DNA of 11,682 bases from CAMTWB01 sp037441775 (GTDB taxonomy: Bacteria > Desulfobacterota > Syntrophia > Syntrophales > CAMTWB01): contig JBBIRO010000062.1 in assembly GCA_037441775.1 (NCBI GenBank), forward strand, positions 1 to 11,682. Direction: 5' to 3'. Numbering within the stretch: the stretch's first letter is position 1; each line of letters begins with the position of its first letter. A program made the translations under genes and the position numbers. Positions 6,053-11,682 of this stretch are shown here, piece after piece. The notes below the pieces were generated by a model. The model saw only the letters and a list, made by a program, of their open reading frames with translations, was not told where the DNA came from and ran no database searches.

Positions 6053-7345
6053 TTAGAACAGGTCTCCCTCTTCATTGAAGGATAGCAGGTATGCCTGCGA
6101 GAGGATTTCCAAAGCCGGGTTGGCCTTGACATCGGCGAGCAGATTTTCGGATACCTCCATCAGGTGAGACTGAAGGGTGTTTTTGATCCGGACCAGCCGG
6201 ACATTTTGCTGATCCAGGATGTTGCAGGTCTTGATCGCCGCCTGAATTGCCTCCCGGTCGTTTTTCAGGACCATCGGAATCTTGACACTAAGCGGTACCG
6301 TCGAGGTCAGGCTGTTGGGATAGGTGTCTTCGAAGCTGAATTTCTCGAAGGCCCGCCAGGTGGTAAAATCCAGGATGCCCAGACCGTTGGCATTCCCGTG
6401 GGATTCCTTGGTAATATCCAGGGCCGCGATCCGGGTGATTTTGGGGCGTTCGCAAGTAATGAACGGGGTGTGGCAGCGTCCGACAACATTGGTGTCAAAA
6501 CCAGTGCCGGAGATGTTCTTGCCTATCTCGTCTATAATAAGAACATCCAAATGATCAAAGGGGATGCGGGGTTCAAGTCTTTTCGCCTCAGCCTGGAGCG
6601 CCGGCTCCTTAGCTTCGATCATTGCCGCCGGCAGAACCTCAATCCGGCAGAGATCATGGTAGGCGTTCTCCAGAAGGGCCACGCCGAAAAGGATCTTTCC
6701 CGTCTTGATGGCCCTCCGGCCCAAGGCCAGGATATTTTCCTCCATCCGCCCCATTCCGAGGTTGTGACAGGTGTCGGCGCCCTTCTGTTTGCCCAGGCCG
6801 ATGGCCAGCATCTTCATGAGTCCGCTTTCGTAGCGGCCACGAAAGGCCACATGCGGTTTAACCCGGTTCACGATGATTATTCCGTCCGCTGACGCTGCAA
6901 GGGCATCAAACCAGCAGGTCAGGCCGTTTTCCGCGTTGCCCATGGCCACCACTTCCATGGTGGCCCGGATGGGCGCACCCATCGTCTCGGCGGTGAAGCC
7001 CATTTCTGCCAGCAGGGACTGTTGTCCCGCCGCCGTGGCGCCCCCGTGGCTTCCCATTGCCGGGAAGATGAAGGGAGCGGCGCCTTTCGCCTTTAGTTCG
7101 CCGATGAGCAGTTTGATAATCCGCTGCTGATCCGTGATGCCCCTGCTCCCGACCCCCACAGCCACGGACATGCCCGGCTTGATTCCCGACATGACCCCGG
7201 CCCCCCGCAGACGTTCCAGCAAGACGGCATCAGTATCCGGCAGAACCGGTCTTTCGTAATGCTGCCTGATTTTGACCATCCGCGGCAGCGGGACATCCTG
7301 CAGCAAAAGGCTTACGATACCACTTCCCGAAGATATGCATTTCAT
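6053..7345 (-). CDS. Divergent LarA-like nickel-pincer-dependent isomerase (DUF2088)
   Basis: This is a second, distant member of the lactate-racemase superfamily, of the type named nickel-pincer cofactor-dependent isomerase (I recall group 22). Residue numbers here count from the upstream GTG at 7384; subtract 13 for the start I use. VAVGVGSRGI (74-83) is followed by MGSHGG (His113), VKPHVAF (His178), ESGLMKMLAIG (Lys191) and DTCH (His207). These would match LarA His108, His174, Lys184 and His200; the Lys-to-His207 distance is the same 16, while His178-to-Lys191 is 13 instead of 10. The chosen ATG at 7345 has AAGG 8-9 nt upstream and retains the conserved-looking LLLQDVPLPRMVKIRQ segment, giving 430 residues. 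The gene lies 72 bp downstream of the beta-hydroxyacid dehydrogenase gene in the same run, so it probably acts on the imported hydroxy acid. The substrate is unknown. Confidence 0.84.
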   Translation of the reverse strand: MKCISSGSGIVSLLLQDVPLPRMVKIRQHYERPVLPDTDAVLLERLRGAGVMSGIKPGMSVAVGVGSRGITDQQRIIKLLIGELKAKGAAPFIFPAMGSHGGATAAGQQSLLAEMGFTAETMGAPIRATMEVVAMGNAENGLTCWFDALAASADGIIIVNRVKPHVAFRGRYESGLMKMLAIGLGKQKGADTCHNLGMGRMEENILALGRRAIKTGKILFGVALLENAYHDLCRIEVLPAAMIEAKEPALQAEAKRLEPRIPFDHLDVLIIDEIGKNISGTGFDTNVVGRCHTPFITCERPKITRIAALDITKESHGNANGLGILDFTTWRAFEKFSFEDTYPNSLTSTVPLSVKIPMVLKNDREAIQAAIKTCNILDQQNVRLVRIKNTLQSHLMEVSENLLADVKANPALEILSQAYLLSFNEEGDLF

Positions 7346-7417
7346 TTGTTTTGCCTTTACCCGATTTGGGCGACAGGATTGCACGGCCCCCTGTTACGTT
7401 CCCCTGTTATTGATGCC

Positions 7418-8302
7418 TTATTTTCGCGCCGCTATTTTGGCGAGTTGCTCGTAGAACTGGATGATCCCGCCGTGATCGTTGTTCGCCTTGCCGTCCACCT
7501 TCAGGGCCTGCATGATCTCCATCACCTGGCTGGTAAGAGGCAGCGGAACCCCGACCTCATGGCCGGTTTCAATGGCGTTGGCCAGATCCTTGATGTGTAG
7601 CTCTATACGGAAACCGGGCTGAAAGTTTCCCGCCAGCACCATCGGCGCCTTGGCGTCGAGCACGGTGCTCCCAGCCAATCCTCCCCGGATAGCCTGATAA
7701 ATGACCTCCGGATTCACCCCGGCCTTCGCGCCCAGAACCAGGGCTTCCGACATGGCCGCGATATTCAGTGCCACGATGATCTGATTGGCCAGCTTCGTGG
7801 TATTTCCGGCGCCGATGTCGCCGCAGAGGACCACCGAAGCGCCCATCTTGCAAAGCATATCATAGCAGCGGTCAAAAATAGCTTTCTTGCCGCCAACCAT
7901 AATCGAAAGCGTTCCCGAGATGGCCTTCGGCTCACCGCCGCTCACTGGGGCGTCGAGCATCTCCACGCCCTTTAGCTCCGCCTGCGCCGCGACTTCCTTG
8001 GCGGCCAGGGGGGCGATGGAACTCATATCCACGATGATGCTCCCCGGTTTTGCCCCTTCAAGGATACCATTCTTGCCGAGGACTACTTCCTTTACATGGG
8101 GGGAGTTCGGCAGCATGGTAATAATGATCTCGGCACGTTCCGCCACTTCCCGGGGCGAGGCGGCCGTTTCCGCCCCAGCGGCCGCGATCTCCGCCACCGC
8201 CGGGGCGACGATATCATAAACCACGAGCTCATAGCCGGCCTTAAGCAGGTTTTTGGCCATGGGCCTACCCATGATTCCCAATCCGATAAATCCTGTCTTC
8301 AT
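7418..8302 (-). CDS. Beta-hydroxyacid dehydrogenase (tartronate-semialdehyde reductase/3-hydroxyisobutyrate dehydrogenase type)
   Basis: This 294-residue NAD(P)-dependent oxidoreductase is of the length usual for GarR/GlxR and HIBADH enzymes. Its N-terminal Rossmann motif is GFIGLGIMGRPMAKNL (4-19). The substrate loop DAPVSGGEPKAISGTLS (117-133) is the family signature, and GNTTKLANQ (166-174) holds the catalytic lysine, Lys170. IKDLANAI near residue 240 supplies the second conserved lysine. Asp30 at the end of the second beta strand (VVYD) hints at NAD rather than NADP, by analogy. The family reversibly reduces tartronate semialdehyde to glycerate or oxidises 3-hydroxyisobutyrate-like acids; which one applies here is not determinable. 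The start ATG follows AAGGAG at an 11-nt spacing, slightly long. It sits between tctC and the LarA-like gene, 112 bp after tctC, consistent with one catabolic operon. Confidence 0.92.
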   Translation of the reverse strand: MKTGFIGLGIMGRPMAKNLLKAGYELVVYDIVAPAVAEIAAAGAETAASPREVAERAEIIITMLPNSPHVKEVVLGKNGILEGAKPGSIIVDMSSIAPLAAKEVAAQAELKGVEMLDAPVSGGEPKAISGTLSIMVGGKKAIFDRCYDMLCKMGASVVLCGDIGAGNTTKLANQIIVALNIAAMSEALVLGAKAGVNPEVIYQAIRGGLAGSTVLDAKAPMVLAGNFQPGFRIELHIKDLANAIETGHEVGVPLPLTSQVMEIMQALKVDGKANNDHGGIIQFYEQLAKIAARK

Positions 8303-8337
8303 GTCTCTTTACTCTCCTTAGCTCTCTAAATAGGCCG

Positions 8338-8374
8338 TGCCCCAGGATCCCGAATCTCCAGGAGTCGTGGGGCA
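8338..8374 (-). other. Intercistronic stem between tctC and the dehydrogenase gene
   Basis: A perfect 7-bp inverted repeat TGCCCCA (8338-8344) / TGGGGCA (8368-8374) encloses 23 nt that can form a smaller CTCC/GGAG hairpin. It lies in the 112-bp gap after the tctC stop and has no T-tract. It could stabilise the upstream mRNA segment or modulate readthrough. Confidence 0.35.
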
Positions 8375-8414
8375 ACGGCGGTAATCATGATGGAATTATG
8401 CAGCAATTCCAGGT

Positions 8415-9392
8415 TTATTTCAAGGTGATATTTAGATCCTTGATAAGTTTGGCGTAATCGGCCGAAGCCTCCCTCAGGAACCGGCCAAAGTCCGCGGCGT
8501 TCTGGTACTGGAGGGGCTGATAAAGATCGGCCATCATCTTCTTGAATTCGGCATCATCGAATACCTTCTTCAGGGTGGTTTCATAATAGGCAATCACCGC
8601 GGGCGGGGTGCCGGCCGGTGCCGCAATTCCCTTAATGGAGCCCCAGTTGGCGATGTTCACTCCTGATTCCTTCATGGTGGGAAGATCGGGCAGTGAGGGA
8701 TCGCGATCCGGGGTTGCCACAGCCAATGCCCGGAAGCGACCGGCCTTGATATGCGGAATCACCTCAGAGGGATGACCGCCGCCGATGGTCAGGTGACCGC
8801 CTGCCAGGGCCGTCACGGCTTCGGCGCCTCCGGCAAAGGGAACGGTGACAATATTGATCCCGGCCGCCTTGCCTAAAGAGGTAAGGGTTATATCAACCGA
8901 CCCGGCCCGGGTGGACACGGCGGCGGTGAGGGGTTTGTTCTCCTTTTTCGCCCAAGCGACCATTTCCGAGAGGGTTTTAAAAGGGGAAGCGGTTCCGGTG
9001 ACCAGGACAATGGAGTGGATCGAAAGCCTGGCCACGGGAACCAGGTCCTTGAAGGTATCATAGGGAAGCTTCTGCAGGTGGGGCATGACCATATCGTGAC
9101 CGGAACCGTACCCCAGATAAACGGTGTATCCGTCCGGCTTGGACCGGACCACACCCTCGGTTCCCGTAACGCCGCCGCCACCCGGCCTGTTGATCACCAC
9201 AAAGGGCTGGCTGGAGTATTTCGGCCAGACCTTTTCCACTGCCCGGGCCAACAGGTCCGTAGAGCCTCCCGCGGCAAAGGGCACAATCACGTTAATGGGT
9301 TTGGAAGGGAACTTATCCTCCTGGGCAAAGGCGCCAGGGGATGCCAGGGCCACAACAATGGCCAGAACCGCGATGAGCAACAATTTCTTCAT
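8415..9392 (-). CDS. tctC: Tripartite tricarboxylate transporter substrate-binding protein (TctC/Bug family)
   Basis: This 325-residue periplasmic solute receptor delivers a carboxylate to the TctAB membrane complex. A classical signal peptide is visible: MKKLLL, a hydrophobic core to about residue 18, and an AFA/QED cleavage site after residue 23. Mature-domain signatures are KPINVIVPFAAGGSTD (31-46), VVINRPGGGGVTGTEG (65-80) and SKPDGYT (84-90), all typical of Bug receptors, whose ligands are usually bound through a carboxylate. A strong AAGGAGGAG lies 7 nt before the ATG, better than for the membrane genes, which fits the need for excess receptor. The gene follows tctA by 93 bp. Family members bind citrate, tricarballylate, aromatic acids, amino acids and others; the ligand cannot be named from sequence. 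Confidence 0.95.
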   Translation of the reverse strand: MKKLLLIAVLAIVVALASPGAFAQEDKFPSKPINVIVPFAAGGSTDLLARAVEKVWPKYSSQPFVVINRPGGGGVTGTEGVVRSKPDGYTVYLGYGSGHDMVMPHLQKLPYDTFKDLVPVARLSIHSIVLVTGTASPFKTLSEMVAWAKKENKPLTAAVSTRAGSVDITLTSLGKAAGINIVTVPFAGGAEAVTALAGGHLTIGGGHPSEVIPHIKAGRFRALAVATPDRDPSLPDLPTMKESGVNIANWGSIKGIAAPAGTPPAVIAYYETTLKKVFDDAEFKKMMADLYQPLQYQNAADFGRFLREASADYAKLIKDLNITLK

Positions 9393-9469
9393 GCTTTCTC
9401 CTCCTTGTTAGATATGATTTAATAGGCTAACCTTAAAGACTGCCCTCCGTATCCGGCAATATCTTCCCC

Positions 9470-9486
9470 GGCAGCTGGGGCCTGCC
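9470..9486 (-). other. Small intercistronic stem at the tctA stop codon
   Basis: A perfect 5-bp stem GGCAG/CTGCC (9470-9474 with 9482-9486, 7-nt loop) touches the stop codon of tctA and precedes the 93-bp gap to tctC. Similar 3' stems allow different levels of membrane subunit and receptor mRNA. With only five base pairs this is weak evidence. Confidence 0.22.
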
Positions 9487-10985
9487 TACGGGCTGCTGTT
9501 TTTTCTTTTTTTGCGCCAATTCATAAATATCTGACTGATGACCAGCACCAAAAGCAGGGCAATAAGAGTTCCCGAAATCGGCCGGGTTACAAAGATGGAG
9601 AAGTTTCCGCCGGAAATAAGGAGGGACTGCCTCATGGACGACTCAATCATCGGACCCAGAACGAAAGCCAGGGGCAGCGGACCCGGCTCAAAATTTAGTT
9701 TTTTCAGGAGGTAGCCCAAGATGCCGAATCCCAAAAGGGCGTAGATATCAAAGGCCTGGTTGGCGATACTGTAAGAGCCGATGGCGGTGAAGAGGATTAC
9801 GACCGGGGCGAGAATCCGGTAGGGCACCCGCAGCAGTTGCACCCAGATGCCCACCAGCGGCAGGTTCAATACCAGGAGCATGACATTGCCCAGGTACATG
9901 GAGGCGATGACGCCCCAAAAGACATCCGGATGTTCTTTGATTAAAAAAGGACCCGGGGTCACCCCCTTGATCAGGAGGGCGGCAAACATCATCGCGATGG
10001 AGGCGTTACCAGGAATACCCAGGGTCAGGAGGGGGATGAAGGAGGAGCTGGAGGCGGCGTTATTGGCCGATTCCGGCCCGGCGACCCCTTCGATGGCGCC
10101 GTGGCCGAATTCCTCGGGATTCTTGGAGACCCTCTTCTCCATGGCATAGGAGACCAAAGAGGAAATAACGGCCCCGCTGCCGGGGATGATGCCGATAAAG
10201 AACCCCACCAGGGTTCCACGCAAGAGCGCCCACCGGGAACGCGCCCAATCCTGCATATTGGGAAAGATCTGTCCTATCTTGGTGGTGACGATCTCGGTTT
10301 TCAGGGTTTTTTCCAGATTGTAGAATATCTCGCCCAGACCGAATACCCCCATGGCCAGGGTCACGAAATCAAACCCGCTTTGCAGCTCCGTAATGCCAAA
10401 AGAGAACCTGGTCTTGCCGGAAATGGGATCGAGGCCCACCGCGGCCAGGAGCAGGCCGAGCACCAGGAGGATGGAGCCCTTGATGACCGAGGAGCCGGAG
10501 AGCGTAACCGCCATCAGGAGGCCGACAAGCGCCAGGGTGCACTTTTCGGGAGGACCGAATTTCAGGGCAAACTCGGCGATGGGGGGGGCAAAGAAGGTGA
10601 GGCCGATGACCGCCAGTGTCCCGGCAATAAAAGACCCGATCGCGGCAATTCCCAGAGCGGCGCCCGCCCGTCCCTTCTGGGCCATTTTATAGCCATCAAT
10701 ACAGGTTACCACCGAGGCCGCCTCGCCGGGGAGGTTCAAGAGAATCGAAGTGGTTGAGCCGCCGTACATGGAACCGTAGTAAATGCCCGCCATCAGGATA
10801 ATGGCCGTTACGGGCGATCCAATCGCATAGGCCGTCGGCAACAGCATTGCCATGGTGGCCGCCGGCCCCAGCCCGGGCAGGACCCCCACCGCTGTTCCCA
10901 AAAGACAGCCCAGGAAGGCAAATAGAATGTTCGTTGGTGTCAGAGCTACGTAAAATCCACCAATAAGTCCATCAAACACTTCCAT
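9486..10985 (-). CDS. tctA: Tripartite tricarboxylate transporter large membrane subunit TctA
   Basis: This 499-residue polytopic inner-membrane protein is the cation-coupled transport channel of the TctABC system, with the usual length and many hydrophobic segments along its whole length. Family hallmarks: GVLPGLGPAATMAMLLP (34-50), MAGIYYGSMYGGSTTSILLNLPGE (65-88), DGYKMAQKGRAG (97-108), then in the second half the repeat-related IIPGSGAVISSLVSYAMEKR and GVAGPESANNAASSSSFIPLLTLGIPG, ending at KGVTPGP. The two halves show the internal duplication typical of TctA. The C-terminus is basic (NWRKKRKNSSP) and should face the cytoplasm. Its AAGGGA ribosome-binding site overlaps the stop codon of tctB, with a 10-bp gap between the genes, so translation is probably coupled. 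Confidence 0.96.
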   Translation of the reverse strand: MEVFDGLIGGFYVALTPTNILFAFLGCLLGTAVGVLPGLGPAATMAMLLPTAYAIGSPVTAIILMAGIYYGSMYGGSTTSILLNLPGEAASVVTCIDGYKMAQKGRAGAALGIAAIGSFIAGTLAVIGLTFFAPPIAEFALKFGPPEKCTLALVGLLMAVTLSGSSVIKGSILLVLGLLLAAVGLDPISGKTRFSFGITELQSGFDFVTLAMGVFGLGEIFYNLEKTLKTEIVTTKIGQIFPNMQDWARSRWALLRGTLVGFFIGIIPGSGAVISSLVSYAMEKRVSKNPEEFGHGAIEGVAGPESANNAASSSSFIPLLTLGIPGNASIAMMFAALLIKGVTPGPFLIKEHPDVFWGVIASMYLGNVMLLVLNLPLVGIWVQLLRVPYRILAPVVILFTAIGSYSIANQAFDIYALLGFGILGYLLKKLNFEPGPLPLAFVLGPMIESSMRQSLLISGGNFSIFVTRPISGTLIALLLVLVISQIFMNWRKKRKNSSP

Positions 10986-10995
10986 AGATCATCCC

Positions 10996-11508
10996 TTAGT
11001 AAAACCATTCGCCGGGAGGCAAATGAATCTTAAGCAGCAGCCTGAAGATGCTGTACATGGCCCCGGCGGTGAGTAACGTGATAAGGATACTCTTAAGCCA
11101 TTTCTCCTTTTCCACGATCAGCTGCCATATGAGCATGAACAGGGCAGTAGTGATAAAAAACCCTGCCCTCTCGATGAAAATGGCAAATCCCAGGATCACC
11201 AGAAATCCCCAGAGGTGCTTGCGGGACTTATACTCAAGAGGGGACGCTTCCCCCGCGGCTGAACCTTCTTGGCCTAAGGACGGCGCCAAATCCTGGGCAT
11301 CAGCAAAAAACAGTGATTTTATGAACCAGCAGGCGCCCAAAATCAGCAGAGCGATTCCCATCAAAAACGGCATAAACCCCGCACCCGGGGAAATCATCAT
11401 GCCCAGCCCCAGTGCATATTGAGAGTATAGAGCAACAAAAGCGCCCAAAGCAACCACGATGGCCGCGGCGGCCATTTCCATCTTTTGCAGAGAATTGAAC
11501 CTGTTCAT
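10996..11508 (-). CDS. tctB: Tripartite tricarboxylate transporter small membrane subunit TctB
   Basis: This 170-residue protein with four hydrophobic segments is the small membrane partner of TctA. From the ATG used here, the segments are at about 12-28, 32-64 (GLGMMISPGAGFMPFLMGIALLILG, a TctB hallmark), 99-122 and 134-155, separated by a polar loop rich in Ala, Glu and Gly. The open frame extends 13 codons upstream to a TTG at 11547. I prefer ATG 11508 because GAGAGG lies 10 nt before it and the upstream residues (SIRVLKKRGAS) are not conserved-looking. It is the first gene of the minus-strand operon and is divergent from the GntR gene, with which it shares a 108-bp control region. Confidence 0.9.
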   Translation of the reverse strand: MNRFNSLQKMEMAAAAIVVALGAFVALYSQYALGLGMMISPGAGFMPFLMGIALLILGACWFIKSLFFADAQDLAPSLGQEGSAAGEASPLEYKSRKHLWGFLVILGFAIFIERAGFFITTALFMLIWQLIVEKEKWLKSILITLLTAGAMYSIFRLLLKIHLPPGEWFY

Positions 11509-11540
11509 AAAACTGGCACCTCTCTTTTTTAGAACACGTA

Positions 11541-11587
11541 TTGACAACTACCGTAATTGTATTTTTTTGTCAATGAATATTTGACAA
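11541..11587. promoter_or_regulatory. Inverted-repeat operator in the tct/gntR divergent promoter region
   Basis: A perfect inverted repeat TTGTCAA-N7-TTGACAA (11567-11573 and 11581-11587, 21 bp overall) is accompanied by a third TTGACAA half at 11541-11547, 40 bp (about four helical turns) from the 11581 copy. The right arm contains the -35 hexamer of the plus-strand promoter, and the left arm read on the minus strand gives TTGACA, a possible -35 for the tct operon (its -10, TAGTTG, is weak). A dimeric GntR protein from the adjacent gene is the natural candidate to bind here and control both directions. Confidence 0.6.
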
Positions 11588-11609
11588 AGAAAAATACATT
11601 TGGTATACA
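11581..11609 (+). promoter_or_regulatory. Strong sigma70-type promoter of the GntR regulator gene
   Basis: A perfect -35 TTGACA (11581-11586), a 17-bp spacer and -10 TATACA (11604-11609, five of six consensus). The predicted transcription start at about 11616-11617 coincides with the ATG of the downstream gene, and no Shine-Dalgarno sequence is present, so the message may be leaderless. Confidence 0.7.
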
Positions 11610-11616
11610 TTGCAAC

Positions 11617-11682
11617 ATGGACAAACATGATATCTACGAAGACATAAGAAAAAAGATCAGGGAAGAGAGGTTGCTGCCAGGT
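11617..11682 (+). CDS. GntR-family transcriptional regulator, N-terminal fragment cut by the window edge
   Basis: Only 22 codons are visible, ending at LLPG. The segment DIYEDIRKKIREERLLPG (5-22) matches the first helix and turn of the GntR winged-helix domain, whose family pattern is roughly IYxxIRxxIxxGxLxPG. The effector-binding domain (FCD, UTRA or other) lies outside the window. Its position, divergent from tctB with a shared palindromic control region, suggests that it regulates the tct/isomerase operon, perhaps in response to the transported acid or a catabolite. The ATG has no ribosome-binding site and lies at the predicted transcription start. The call rests on a short stretch plus context. 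Confidence 0.72.
   Translation, partial: MDKHDIYEDIRKKIREERLLPG

Noticed and set aside
6164..6892. 242-residue plus-strand open frame, and similar ones at 10101-10757 and 4506-5159
   Set aside because: Each lies antisense to a gene with clear family motifs, and none shows a domain of its own.

Overview
The window looks like a chromosomal segment of an anaerobic Desulfobacterota (former Deltaproteobacteria) organism, possibly Syntrophales-like. This is inferred from gene content and style: a PilT-type ATPase, two lactate-racemase-like (nickel-pincer) proteins, a TctABC uptake system, an IS91-type transposase remnant, and a stem-loop-rich intergenic repeat of a type I associate with these genomes. 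Taxonomy is inference only; no rRNA or species marker is present.

Layout. (1) 140-1586, minus strand: tRNA-Gly(GCC) and tRNA-Cys(GCA) in tandem behind a good sigma70-type promoter, followed by a PilT/PilU-family ATPase gene. (2) 1809-2850, minus strand: a two-gene module of the HEPN/MNT toxin-antitoxin type. A winged-helix plus minimal-nucleotidyltransferase protein overlaps a HEPN protein, and two near-identical 20-bp palindromic repeats carrying -10 boxes lie just upstream. (3) 3002-3836: a 5'-truncated, internally deleted IS91-family transposase remnant and about 480 bp with no convincing gene, ending in a promoter. (4) 3837-5246, plus strand: a LarA-family protein with all expected nickel-pincer residues at the expected spacing. 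(5) 5247-5445: a hairpin-rich intergenic repeat between two convergent genes. (6) 11508 down to 5446, minus strand: an apparent six-gene run: tctB, tctA, tctC, a beta-hydroxyacid dehydrogenase (tartronate-semialdehyde-reductase/3-hydroxyisobutyrate-dehydrogenase type), a second and divergent LarA-like nickel-pincer isomerase, and a polyprenol/diacylglycerol-kinase-like membrane protein. (7) 11617 to the end, plus strand: the first 22 codons of a divergent GntR-family regulator, with a perfect inverted repeat in the intergenic promoter region.

How it may work together. The tct-to-larA-like run reads as an uptake and catabolic cassette for a small (hydroxy)carboxylate. TctC captures the acid in the periplasm, TctAB imports it, the nickel-pincer isomerase would change the configuration of a 2-hydroxy acid, and the beta-hydroxyacid dehydrogenase would oxidise or reduce a C3-C4 hydroxy acid. 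The divergent GntR protein is the likely regulator. The second LarA protein sits on the opposite strand just beyond the operon and may supply a related activity. No cofactor-synthesis genes (larB, larC, larE) are in the window, so the pincer cofactor would have to be made elsewhere. The substrate cannot be read from sequence.
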